A stretch of 64,000 bases of DNA from Lachnospiraceae bacterium (GCA_910575075.1 CAJTCY010000012.1:62001-126000), one strand, 5' to 3'; shown: positions 45,039-53,527, numbered from the stretch's first letter. A program made the numbers and translations. The notes: a model not told the origin generated them from the letters alone.

Positions 45039-47300
45039 ATGGCAATTAGAGTATCAGGTTTGGTATCTGGATTGGATACAGATTCTATTGTGCAGGAGCT
45101 GGTATCTGCTTACAGTACCAAGAAGGATAAATATGTGAAGGCGCAGACCAAGCTGGACTGGAAAATGGATGCCTGGAAAGAACTGAATAAAAAGGTTAAC
45201 AGCCTTTATAAGAGGCTTGGCAATATGAAGCTGAGCTCATATTATAATAAGAAGTCAACTACTATTTCAGACCCCACCAAGGCAACTGTTATGGCAAGCA
45301 ACAGTGCGCTGAACGGCACGCAGAAGCTGACGATTGACAAGGTTGCGTCTACTGGTTATATTACGGGAGGAGTTCTGAAAAGCGGAACCACATCCAAAAC
45401 AACTCTGAAAGAGCTGGGAATGGTGGACGGCAAGGGAACCATTGCGGTTACCACGAAGGATGGAACTAAAAATATTGAAGTCAGCTCTGATATGACGGTA
45501 AATAGTTTTGTGAATAAGCTGAAAGAGGCAGGAGTTTCTGCTAATTATGATTCAGGCAATAACCGTGTCTATATTTCTGCAAAAGACAGTGGCGTAGAAA
45601 ATGATTTTGCGTTAACTGCTACGGACGGCAACGGACTTTCTGCTCTAAAGAGCATGGGTGTATATGTAGATTCCGATGCCAATGACAAAGCATATGCAGC
45701 ATGGGAGAAGTATGCAGTTTACCAGGCAGACGGCGTTACGTTGGATGATGCGGCAACCAGAGCTAATTTTCAAAGTATTTTAGATACCATTGGCACATAC
45801 CAGGGCGACGCCAGCACCGCAGGCAGTATTGCGGAGTCTGAGGCGGCGATTGCTGCGGAAAAGACAAAACTCACCAACTTACAGGCAGACCGCAATTATG
45901 CGCTAGCGTATTCCTCTATGAAGAATACCCTGAGAGATGATGGCGGGACGGGAACTGCTAAACTGACACAGGCGGAACAGGATAAACTGGAAAGCTACCT
46001 GTGGCAGTCTGATGAAGAACTCAAAGAAGCTGGCAACTATGCTGAGTTTGAACAGTTAAAAAATAAACTGGATATCAGTGAAGATGATTTTGCCAAACTG
46101 AGATCCAATGGAAAGGCAGTGGCTGCTTATGAAGATTTTGCTTCCAATCCTGCCAGCAACGAGCAGACAGCAAATGAGGTGAAGGCTGCCTATGCAGCCG
46201 GGGCGGACGATCTGAATGCCTGGCTGGACGCAAAGAATTTCAGTATTGAGAGTACGAATAATAATATCAGGACAACACAGGAGGGGATTGCAGGTAAGAA
46301 AGAGTTCATTAACCAGCATGCTCTGCTGACAGGGGCAGCGCCGGCAGGAGACGGCATTACCACTGCCGACCGTGTCAATACGTTAATGGATAAACTGACC
46401 TTTGTACAGCAGGCGAAGACGGATACCGCTTACAGCCAGGGAGCTACAAGAATTAATGGATCAGATGCAGAAATAACCTTGAATGGAGCCAAGTATGTGT
46501 CTGCAAGCAATAATATTACAGTGAACGGCGTTACCATCACAGCGCTGCAGACAACAGCGCCTGGTGAGGAACTCAGTATTACTACTCAGGCGAATGTACA
46601 GGGCATTTATGACAGTATTAAGGATTTCCTGAAAGAGTACAATGCTCTTATCAAAGAGATGGATCAATTGTACAATGCGGATTCTGCCAAGGGATATGAG
46701 CCTCTGACAGATGAAGAGAAAGAGGCCATGTCCGATAAGGAAATTGAGAAATGGGAAGAGAAGATCAAGGGCTCTCTTCTGCGGAGAGACGATACGCTTT
46801 CTTCTGTTATGAGTCTTATGACCAGCAGTATGGCTCAGGGCTTTACTTTAAGCGATGGCAAGAAATACAGCCTTGCAAGTTTCGGCATCAAGACCCAGGG
46901 ATATCTTGCGGCAGCCGAGAATGAAGGTTATCTCTTCCATATAGACGGGGACAGTGAAGATGAGATTTCTGCTGGATATAATGGCGGGAACAATTCCCTG
47001 ATGAAAGCGATCCAGGATAATCCTGAGAGAGTACAGGAATTTTTCCAGAAGCTGAGTGATAATCTGTATGAAAAACTGGATAAAAAGATGCAGAGTACCA
47101 CAATGAACAGCAAATTCAGCATTTATCATGATAAGAAGATGCAGAGAGACTATGATGATTATACCAAGACCATCAAGAAGTGGGAGGAGAAAGTCTCAGC
47201 CATGGAAGAAAAATACTATAAGAAATTTGCAGCCATGGAGAAGGCGCTTTCTTCTCTGCAGAGCAGTACCAGCGCATTAAGCGGCTTATTAGGTTCCTGA
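45039..47300 (+). CDS. fliD: Flagellar cap protein FliD
   Basis: A 753-residue filament cap that guides flagellin folding at the tip. The N-terminal FliD domain starts MAIRVSGLVSGLDTDSIVQ; the C-terminal domain has VNGVTITALQTTAPGEELSI, GIYDSIKDFLKEYNALIKEM and KKMQRDYDDYTKTIKKWEEK. Compared with about 500 residues in Bacillus, there is a large Ala-rich insert from about residue 215 to 470, the surface-exposed part of the cap. TAGGAGG precedes ATG 45039. Confidence 0.9.
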   Translation: MAIRVSGLVSGLDTDSIVQELVSAYSTKKDKYVKAQTKLDWKMDAWKELNKKVNSLYKRLGNMKLSSYYNKKSTTISDPTKATVMASNSALNGTQKLTIDKVASTGYITGGVLKSGTTSKTTLKELGMVDGKGTIAVTTKDGTKNIEVSSDMTVNSFVNKLKEAGVSANYDSGNNRVYISAKDSGVENDFALTATDGNGLSALKSMGVYVDSDANDKAYAAWEKYAVYQADGVTLDDAATRANFQSILDTIGTYQGDASTAGSIAESEAAIAAEKTKLTNLQADRNYALAYSSMKNTLRDDGGTGTAKLTQAEQDKLESYLWQSDEELKEAGNYAEFEQLKNKLDISEDDFAKLRSNGKAVAAYEDFASNPASNEQTANEVKAAYAAGADDLNAWLDAKNFSIESTNNNIRTTQEGIAGKKEFINQHALLTGAAPAGDGITTADRVNTLMDKLTFVQQAKTDTAYSQGATRINGSDAEITLNGAKYVSASNNITVNGVTITALQTTAPGEELSITTQANVQGIYDSIKDFLKEYNALIKEMDQLYNADSAKGYEPLTDEEKEAMSDKEIEKWEEKIKGSLLRRDDTLSSVMSLMTSSMAQGFTLSDGKKYSLASFGIKTQGYLAAAENEGYLFHIDGDSEDEISAGYNGGNNSLMKAIQDNPERVQEFFQKLSDNLYEKLDKKMQSTTMNSKFSIYHDKKMQRDYDDYTKTIKKWEEKVSAMEEKYYKKFAAMEKALSSLQSSTSALSGLLGS

Positions 47301-47313
47301 TAAGCATGAACGG

Positions 47314-47336
47314 CTGTCCAGGGAATACCTGGACAG
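47314..47336 (+). promoter_or_regulatory. Perfect hairpin without T-run between fliD and fliS
   Basis: CTGTCCAGG pairs with CCTGGACAG around GAATA. It is followed by the fliS ribosome site about 18 bases later and has no T-run, so it probably affects mRNA stability or translation. Confidence 0.5.
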
Positions 47337-47368
47337 TTGTATAATTTATTTCAAGGAGGAAATAAACC

Positions 47369-47740
47369 ATGATTGCAAACCAGGGTTATGCAGCTTACAA
47401 CAAAAATAAGATTATGACGGCATCTCCGGGAGAATTGACATTGATGTTGTATGAAGGTGCGATTAAATTCTGTAATGTTGCCATAGTCGCTGTCGAACAG
47501 GGCAATGTTCAGAAAGCGCATGAGAATATTGTAAAGGTTGAAAACATCATTGAAGAATTCCGGGCGACCCTGAATCATAAATATCCGGTGTCTGAAGATT
47601 TTGAGAATGTCTATAAGTATCTTTATGACAGGCTGGTAGAGGCAAATGTCAAAAAAGACAAAAAGATATTGGAAGAGGTGTTAAAGCATCTGCGTACTAT
47701 GCGTGATACTTGGAAAGAGGTCATGCAGAAAGCGAGATAA
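47369..47740 (+). CDS. fliS: Flagellin export chaperone FliS
   Basis: A 123-residue four-helix chaperone that binds the flagellin C-terminus. It starts MIANQGYAAYNKNKIMTASP and has ELTLMLYEGAIKFCNVAI, the FliS signature. AAGGAGG precedes ATG 47369. A strong terminator follows. Confidence 0.92.
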   Translation: MIANQGYAAYNKNKIMTASPGELTLMLYEGAIKFCNVAIVAVEQGNVQKAHENIVKVENIIEEFRATLNHKYPVSEDFENVYKYLYDRLVEANVKKDKKILEEVLKHLRTMRDTWKEVMQKAR

Positions 47741-47751
47741 AAGTCGATGGC

Positions 47752-47795
47752 AGGAAGACTATTGCAATACTGCATTGCAGTAGTCTTCTTTTTTC
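47752..47795 (+). terminator. Intrinsic terminator after fliS
   Basis: GAAGACTATTGCAAT pairs with ATTGCAGTAGTCTTC around a five-base loop (one T/G mismatch), then six T. Copy 3 of the structured repeat begins three bases later. Confidence 0.9.
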
Positions 47796-47797
47796 TT

Positions 47798-47936
47798 CTA
47801 TAGGAAAGACCTTGTCACACTAAAGCGTGAAAGTGTGTTTCCTATAAGAGAAATAGCAATTATGCGCAGTTCGCGGAGAAGAAGTTGCTGCTTCGCAGCC
47901 CGCTCACGCGCGGAGAATGCGTAAAATGCATTCTTT
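47798..47936 (+). repeat. Structured intergenic element, copy 3
   Basis: TATAGGAAA (47799-47807) and TTTCCTATA (47838-47846) form the terminal palindrome. Then GCGG (47873-47876) pairs with CCGC (47900-47903) around an inner hairpin GCTGC-TTC-GCAGC (47887-47899). The 5' bulge between the stems is 10 bases, as in copy 2. The last helix of copies 1 and 2 is not seen; the element ends at the ribosome site of the next gene. Confidence 0.7.
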
Positions 47937-47952
47937 TTCAGAGGAGGATAAC

Positions 47953-48432
47953 ATGCAGGACAGAGAGTATATTACCATTTTGATTCAGAGTCTTGAGAAG
48001 AAAAAAGGCGTTCTGGATATGATTATAGAGAAAAATAAGGAACAAGGGATTCTGTTTACAGATGAAAATTCAGATCCGGACAGGCTGGATGAAAATATAG
48101 AGGAAAAGGGAACGCTGATCGAACAGTTAAATCAGCTGGACGAAGGATTTCAGCAGATATATGACAGAATTAAGCCGATTCTTCAACAGCAGAAGGAAGA
48201 TTATAAAGAAGAAATCCGCATTATGAAACAGTTAATCACAGAGATTACGGACAGAAGCACGACAGTTCAGACACAAGAAGTAAGAAACCATGATCTTGCT
48301 GTAAAACGTTTTTCAGCCGTCAAAGGAAATATCCGTCAGGCACGCGCCAGCAATCAGGCAGCAAGCCAGTATTACAGGAGCATGTCCAAGCTCAATGTGG
48401 TGGATTCTCACTTTATGGACAAAAAGAAGTAG
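47953..48432 (+). CDS. FlgN-like coiled-coil protein next to flagellin
   Basis: A 159-residue, highly charged helical protein starting MQDREYITILIQSLEKKKGV. Length, coiled-coil character and the NEEKGTLIEQL-like region (EEKGTLIEQLNQLDEGF) resemble FlgN-type export chaperones, but similarity is weak and the name is tentative. ATG 47953 is chosen for GAGGAGG at 47941-47947; the frame reaches 47917 inside the repeat element. It sits between fliS and flagellin, downstream of copy 3 of the repeat, and I see no SigD promoter of its own. A chaperone or regulator of flagellin is the plausible role. Confidence 0.6.
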   Translation: MQDREYITILIQSLEKKKGVLDMIIEKNKEQGILFTDENSDPDRLDENIEEKGTLIEQLNQLDEGFQQIYDRIKPILQQQKEDYKEEIRIMKQLITEITDRSTTVQTQEVRNHDLAVKRFSAVKGNIRQARASNQAASQYYRSMSKLNVVDSHFMDKKK

Positions 48433-48479
48433 GCGAGAAAAATAAATTAGAAAAAAATAAAAAAAATTAAAATCGGGTG

Positions 48480-48507
48480 TTAAGTATCGAAAAAAGTCTC
48501 CGATATA
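48480..48507 (+). promoter_or_regulatory. SigD promoter of flagellin
   Basis: TTAA (48480-48483 with flanking T), 15 bases, then TCCGATAT (48499-48506). It leaves a leader of about 130 nt before the start codon. Confidence 0.85.
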
Positions 48508-48603
48508 TGTTACAAGTAAATAAATTACATTACTTAAGATTTCAGTAATCGGACCGGATGGAGCGTACGGCCGGAAGGGAAGATTGCAATCCCAATTATT
48601 AAA

Positions 48604-48636
48604 TGCAGCATGGAAGCTGCAGTACATTCAAGGAGG
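48604..48636 (+). promoter_or_regulatory. CsrA-type GGA-loop hairpin and ribosome site in flagellin leader
   Basis: TGCAGC (48604-48609) and GCTGCA (48616-48621) enclose the six-base loop ATGGAA, displaying GGA as in high-affinity CsrA sites. Ten bases further is AGGAGG (48631-48636), a second GGA that is the ribosome site. Two-site binding of this layout represses flagellin translation in Bacillus. Confidence 0.65.
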
Positions 48637-48644
48637 AATATATT

Positions 48645-49457
48645 ATGGTAGTACAGCACAATCTTACAGCGATGAACGCAAACAGACAGTTAGGTATCAC
48701 AACAAGCGCACAGGCTAAGTCAACTGAGAAGTTATCTTCTGGTTACAAAGTTAACCGTGCAGGCGATGACGCAGCAGGATTATCCATTTCTGAGAAAATG
48801 AGAAGCCAGATCCGCGGATTGAATAAAGCTTCTTCTAATGCTCAGGACGGTGTTTCCTTAATCCAGGTTGCTGAGGGTGCTCTGAATGAAGTTCACTCTA
48901 TCTTACAGAGAATGAACGAGCTGGCAACTCAGGCAGCTAACGATACCAACACCACTGTAGACAGAAATGCTATCCAGAAAGAAATTGACCAGTTAGCATC
49001 TGAAATCACAAGAATCCAGTCTACTACACAGTTCAATACCATGAACCTGTTAGACGGAAGCTTTACAGGCAAGGGACTTCAGGTTGGTGCTCTGGCAAAC
49101 CAGAAGATTTCCATCAGCATCAGCGACATGAGCGCTTCTGCTATTTCTGTAAACGAATTGAGCGTAAGCTCCTTCAGCACAGCTGGTTCTGCTATGACAA
49201 AGATTCAGGCAGCTATCGATATGGTATCAGAGCAGAGATCTTATCTTGGTGCATTACAGAACAGATTAGAGCATACCATCTCTAACTTGGATAATATTTC
49301 TGAGAATACTTCTGCTGCTGAGTCTCGTATCCGTGACGTTGATATGGCAGAAGAGATGGTTGAGTACAGCAAGAACAACATTCTTGCTCAGGCTGGACAG
49401 TCTATGCTGGCACAGGCTAATCAGTCTACACAGGGTGTATTGTCCTTACTTGGCTAA
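48645..49457 (+). CDS. hag: Flagellin
   Basis: A 270-residue filament protein. The N-terminal D0/D1 half starts VVQHNLTAMNANRQLG and has SSGYKVNRAGDDAAGLSISE; the C-terminal half has the EYSKNNILAQAGQSMLAQAN and ends STQGVLSLLG. At 270 residues it has almost no D2/D3 outer domain, only a short Ser-rich middle (about 165-185). ATG 48645 follows AGGAGG; the frame from 48603 would start inside the leader hairpin. Synonymous codons look more biased than in neighbours, as expected for a very abundant protein. The adjacent glycan genes suggest it is glycosylated. Confidence 0.95.
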   Translation: MVVQHNLTAMNANRQLGITTSAQAKSTEKLSSGYKVNRAGDDAAGLSISEKMRSQIRGLNKASSNAQDGVSLIQVAEGALNEVHSILQRMNELATQAANDTNTTVDRNAIQKEIDQLASEITRIQSTTQFNTMNLLDGSFTGKGLQVGALANQKISISISDMSASAISVNELSVSSFSTAGSAMTKIQAAIDMVSEQRSYLGALQNRLEHTISNLDNISENTSAAESRIRDVDMAEEMVEYSKNNILAQAGQSMLAQANQSTQGVLSLLG

Positions 49458-49476
49458 TCAGATTAGTGACTATCAT

Positions 49477-49510
49477 AAAACAAGACCGAATTTTTCGGTC
49501 TTGTTTTTTT
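49477..49510 (+). terminator. Intrinsic terminator after flagellin
   Basis: AAAACAAGACCGA pairs with TCGGTCTTGTTTT, followed by further T. Copy 4 of the repeat starts at the end of the T-run. Confidence 0.95.
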
Positions 49511-49560
49511 CTATAGGAAAGACTATATTGCGCAAAAAGTAAAAGTATTTTTCCTATAAA
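49511..49560 (+). repeat. Structured intergenic element, copy 4 (first part only)
   Basis: CTATAGGAAA (49511-49520) and TTTCCTATA (49550-49558) with AAAAGTAAAAGTAT between, matching the first 50 bases of copies 2 and 3. The downstream helices are absent; instead MITE-like element B begins 40 bases later. Confidence 0.65.
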
Positions 49561-49598
49561 GATTCGGTTGTCAAAAAGTAGTGAAATAAAATGAAGCT

Positions 49599-49841
49599 GG
49601 CAATTTGCACAAATAGGTACAAAAAGTTGTGGATTGTCCTGACAGTTAGAATTTCTTAGTGTTCGATTTAGAACCAGCAATTTCCAAACAGGATGTTTGA
49701 AAAAGGCTTATCTGAGCCAGGGATGGCGAATATAAGCTGGTTGCGTAAAATTTCAATATTTTTTGCTGGAACACTTAGAAATTTTTCTGTCTGAGACAGT
49801 TTCCACAACGTTTGTATTTATTTGTGCAAATTGCCAATAAG
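49599..49841. mobile_element. MITE-like element B with long imperfect inverted repeats
   Basis: GGCAATTTGCACAAATA (49599-49615) is mirrored exactly at 49819-49835. The match continues inward for about 75 bases per side with interruptions: TACAAA..GTTGTGGA, TTTCT(T/A)AGTGTTC and CCAGCAA occur on both arms. The right end is followed by AATAAG, as in element A. It carries no gene. The rest of the gap to 49909 shows nothing recognisable. Confidence 0.6.
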
Positions 49842-49908
49842 CATTTATAATACCACCTTCTGACACCTGAATCCTATGAAAGAAAAAATTATAGATTTGT
49901 GCAGAGGG

Positions 49909-51078
49909 TTATTGCTTTAAGGTTTCTAACATATTCTCAAAACATTTCTGAAAACTGTGATTTTCTTTTACTTTTTGATGTCCGTTTTGAGCAATCTCCT
50001 GCCGTTCCTTCTCATGGGAAAGATAATATTCGATTTTGTTCAGTAAATCGTCAGAATCATTATAATATACAAAGTCTTCGCCGGGAATAAAATAGTCCAG
50101 AAAATCAGCCTGAAAATTGGTGAGCAAAAATCCGCCGGCGCCCATAATGTCCATGGCGCGCAATGGGATGCCGGATTGAATACTTTTCAAGGTAATGTTG
50201 AGGTTAATTTTACTGTTGGCAAAGACATGGGGCATTTCATTAAAATAGTCTGCCGTACCCATATTCTGTACATGGGGAATATGAAGCTGCCGATTCAATG
50301 TAAATAGTTTTAACTTTTCAGGAAAACGCTCACCAATGGCAGTCAAAAGCCTGATACGTTCCAGAGAAGTAATTTTCCTGCCCAGATAATAGTTGGCATA
50401 GATATATGCTGGTGTTTCTACCCCATATTTGTCGTTAGAATAGGGAGATACCCGCAGTAGTTCCTGTATGATATCCTGGGTGAGTATTTCTTCCAGAAAA
50501 TTGTAGCCATAAATTTTGAGCTGGGCTTCTATCACAGCGTCAAGGTAGCCTCTGGTGTAATCGTTGACGCCGGCAAGACGGTCGTAGAAATTATGTGCTT
50601 CATTGTAAAGGGCTCCAACAAATGAAATATCGCACGTACATTTCCTGCGGTCAAAGCGATTTTTTGCCAGTAAATCAATGGCAGAGGCGTTGACAGGAAG
50701 GGGAGAATAGTATACGGTGGGAATGCCTATATTCCGCAGTTTTAAATATTCCTGTTTATCGAAGAGAAATACATGGTTGGTAGGATAAATCATGGTATAA
50801 GAGTAGAGCGGAACATAAGGGCTGTCATATACCAGGGCGATATAAGGAATTTCATTTCGTTTACAACCCTCAGCAACCACAGGATAATAATTAAAAGAGA
50901 AGCAGAACTTAAATTTGTTGGTCTTGACGGCCTCGTCAAATGCCTGATTGAAATCAGGGCTGATACGTTCCTGATAGTCTTTGTGGAAGAACATTTTCAG
51001 CTGATATCCCATCTGCTCAAAAGCCAAAACAGCATCTGATTTGCCAAAACATGGCCAGTCTATAAATAAAATATGCAT
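49909..51078 (-). CDS. Glycosyltransferase, DUF3880/CgeB type (paralog 3)
   Basis: A 389-residue protein of the CgeB/DUF3880-plus-glycosyltransferase type, probably GT-B fold and cytosolic. The N-terminal half has FKFCFSFNYYPVVAEGCKRN and YIALVYDSP; the C-terminal half has the donor-site pattern GTADYFNEMPHVFANSKINLNIT, SGIPLRAMDIMGAGGFLLTN and EKERQEIAQNG. A GAGGA site precedes the start at 51078. It is the last of three tandem minus-strand paralogs beside flagellin, suggesting stepwise addition of sugars to flagellin or another surface target; the acceptor is inferred. Confidence 0.75.
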   Translation of the reverse strand: MHILFIDWPCFGKSDAVLAFEQMGYQLKMFFHKDYQERISPDFNQAFDEAVKTNKFKFCFSFNYYPVVAEGCKRNEIPYIALVYDSPYVPLYSYTMIYPTNHVFLFDKQEYLKLRNIGIPTVYYSPLPVNASAIDLLAKNRFDRRKCTCDISFVGALYNEAHNFYDRLAGVNDYTRGYLDAVIEAQLKIYGYNFLEEILTQDIIQELLRVSPYSNDKYGVETPAYIYANYYLGRKITSLERIRLLTAIGERFPEKLKLFTLNRQLHIPHVQNMGTADYFNEMPHVFANSKINLNITLKSIQSGIPLRAMDIMGAGGFLLTNFQADFLDYFIPGEDFVYYNDSDDLLNKIEYYLSHEKERQEIAQNGHQKVKENHSFQKCFENMLETLKQ

Positions 51079-51093
51079 TTCAAAATCCTCCTC

Positions 51094-52281
51094 TTATTTG
51101 TTGTCTCCTGAAAATGCCATGGAGAGCATCTCTTCCAGGCGAATGGGATACGTATGGCATTTTTTTATCTTTTCAAAACCGTTTTCTGTAATTTCCCGGC
51201 GTTCTGTCTCGTGGCGGAGAAAATAGTCTGTTTTGTAAAGGAGATCTTCCATATTCTCATAACAGACCAAATCTTCCCCTACGGCAAACAATTCTGGAAG
51301 TTCCAGTTGGAAATTTGTGAGGGCAAAGCCGCCGCATCCCAGAATATCGAAAATACGAAGAGGAACGCCGCTCCGTATAGACTTGGAGGTAATATTCAGG
51401 TTAATTTTGCTGCAGTGAAAGATCACAGGCATTTCCTCCAGCGTTTTTGCACGTCCGCAGTTATTGATATGGGGGAGACAGGAAGTATCGCTGGCAGTGT
51501 AGAGATCTACGGAAAAATGATCTGAAAGCAGTTCCAGTGCCCGCAAACGTTCCATGGAAGAAATTTTGTTTCCGATATAAAACTGCGCCATAGTTTTTTT
51601 GTCTGTTAAATAAGAGGCAGAAGGATAGGTAAAAAAATCTGGCAGGTGTTTCTTAAATTCCTGTACGACTTCATCTGTCAGTAAGTCTTCAATAATAAAT
51701 CCGCCATAAATTCGTATCTGCGCTTCCATAAGGCCCTTCAGATAGCCGGAAAGATATGCAGAAGGTTCTGTCAATTTGTCATAGGGACATTTTTCTGTAT
51801 AAAGAGAACCTACAAAAGAAATATCAGAAGCAAATTTATGGTTCAGATCAGAAGAAGAAGCGTGTATCACTTGCTGTTTCTGCTGCACATTCACGGCAAG
51901 AGGGAGATGATATATATATTTGGGGTTATAGCAGGAAATTTCATCGTACTGTGCACGGTCAAAAAGAAAAACTCGATTCCAGGGATGAGAAATGGAGGTG
52001 GCAAAAAGCTCCATGACGGGAGAATCCACGGTCCAGCAGAGGTAGGGGAGATGGAAGATGTTGCATACTTCACTTAAAAAGGGATAAAAATTCATGCTGA
52101 ATACAAAATCTACAGGTTGTTCAAATAATTTTTGGCTGACAATCTTGATTGCCTCCTGGGGCGCCAGGGATTTATTGGTGATTTCCTCTGCAATCTGAAA
52201 TACGGTATGTCCCAATTCCTGGAAACCCTGGATAATATCTGGTTCGCAGATGCTTCCATAACGGTAGAATAAGAGTTTCAT
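51094..52281 (-). CDS. Glycosyltransferase, DUF3880/CgeB type (paralog 2)
   Basis: A 395-residue paralog of the flanking genes with the same two halves: FVFSMNFYPFLSEVCNIFHL with CWTVDSPVME, and EEMPVIFHCSKINLNITSKS with SGVPLRIFDILGCGGFALTN. The start codon at 52281 overlaps the stop of the upstream gene (ATGA type), and AAGGAGG precedes it, so translation is coupled. Sugar and acceptor are unknown. Confidence 0.75.
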   Translation of the reverse strand: MKLLFYRYGSICEPDIIQGFQELGHTVFQIAEEITNKSLAPQEAIKIVSQKLFEQPVDFVFSMNFYPFLSEVCNIFHLPYLCWTVDSPVMELFATSISHPWNRVFLFDRAQYDEISCYNPKYIYHLPLAVNVQQKQQVIHASSSDLNHKFASDISFVGSLYTEKCPYDKLTEPSAYLSGYLKGLMEAQIRIYGGFIIEDLLTDEVVQEFKKHLPDFFTYPSASYLTDKKTMAQFYIGNKISSMERLRALELLSDHFSVDLYTASDTSCLPHINNCGRAKTLEEMPVIFHCSKINLNITSKSIRSGVPLRIFDILGCGGFALTNFQLELPELFAVGEDLVCYENMEDLLYKTDYFLRHETERREITENGFEKIKKCHTYPIRLEEMLSMAFSGDNK

Positions 52282-53447
52282 GTCAGTTCCTCCTTTACAA
52301 TCTTAAGAATCTTCCCCAATTGATGTGGATAGGAAAAGTTTTCCCGAATTCGTTGGTAGCCATTGACGGAAATCCGAAGCCGTTCTTCTTCGTGAGAGAG
52401 ATAATAGGCCGTTTTTTCTTTTAGCTCATCTAAATCATGAAAAACTTCTATGTCTCTCCCGATTACAAAATAGTCGTCTATTTCTTCTTGATAGTTGCTG
52501 AGACAGAATCCGCCAGAACCCATAATGTCTAAGATTCGCTGGGGAAGACCCGTCTCAATAGAGGGCTGTGAAATATTCAGGTTAATCCGGCTCAGATAGA
52601 AGACCTTGTTCATAGCAGAATAATAGCTGACAGAGGGATGGACCTGTACATTTTTCAGAAATCCGGTATCACTTGTGGTGTACAAATCTACCCGGAAATG
52701 TTCTGCAAGAGTGTTTAAAACAGTGATGCGATCCATTTCAGCCAGTTTTTTAGAGAGAAAGGTAATGCCAAGGAATAAGTCAAGATCCATATATCCGTGG
52801 TTTAAAACAGCGTCGCCGAAAGTTTGGCTGATATAATCCGATGTTCTTGAGGAGATTCTTGGCCAGGGTTTCTGCCTGCGCCAGTTACACAGATTTTCCA
52901 GAAGATAGAGTTTGAACTCTGTACTGACATCTGTCGGAAATTGATGGATAAATCGGTTATAGGAATTGTCAACATAGAGTTTTCCGATAAAGGAAATATC
53001 ACAGCTATAAGCCGCCTCATCCTCGGCAGTGATATTTAAAGCTCCCGTTCGGGTGAGATTGACGCCTAAAGGAAGGTAGTACAGGTGAGGGATGCCCAGC
53101 GGTTTTATATGTTCATATTCTGCCCGGTCAAAAATAAACAGATAATTGCAGGGATTTTTAACGGAGGGATGGAACAGAGTGAATAGTGGAGAATCATAAA
53201 TCCATCCAATATATGGCAGTCCTCTTTTTTGGCAGATATCAGAAATTTCCGGAACAAACAGATAGGAAATCAGGCAGTCAAAATGATGTTCAGACAGGAA
53301 TGCATCCAGTTTATCATATTCTTCTGAAACAGGATAGACAGGATTAAATTCAGCGGCTTCATAAATTTTTACCCGTTCCCCCATTTCTGCCAATACCCAT
53401 GAGAGATCCAGGGTGGAGTTTGCGATACGGATATATAAAAAATACAT
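52278..53447 (-). CDS. Glycosyltransferase, DUF3880/CgeB type (paralog 1)
   Basis: A 389-residue protein, first in the minus-strand trio. It has FDCLISYLFVPEISDICQKR, YIGWIYDSPLF, AMNKVFYLSRINLNISQPSI and TGLPQRILDIMGSGGFCLSN. GGAGG precedes the start at 53447. The upstream region 53470-53495 contains TATAAT-type boxes on both strands within an AT-rich inverted repeat (ATATAATA/TATTATAT), which may give divergent promoters. Confidence 0.75.
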   Translation of the reverse strand: MYFLYIRIANSTLDLSWVLAEMGERVKIYEAAEFNPVYPVSEEYDKLDAFLSEHHFDCLISYLFVPEISDICQKRGLPYIGWIYDSPLFTLFHPSVKNPCNYLFIFDRAEYEHIKPLGIPHLYYLPLGVNLTRTGALNITAEDEAAYSCDISFIGKLYVDNSYNRFIHQFPTDVSTEFKLYLLENLCNWRRQKPWPRISSRTSDYISQTFGDAVLNHGYMDLDLFLGITFLSKKLAEMDRITVLNTLAEHFRVDLYTTSDTGFLKNVQVHPSVSYYSAMNKVFYLSRINLNISQPSIETGLPQRILDIMGSGGFCLSNYQEEIDDYFVIGRDIEVFHDLDELKEKTAYYLSHEEERLRISVNGYQRIRENFSYPHQLGKILKIVKEELT

Positions 53448-53527
53448 GGCATACCTCCGAAAAATAGTATATAATAGTAACTATATTGTATTATATCACG
53501 AATTGCAGAAAAGTGGTGAAAAGAAAT

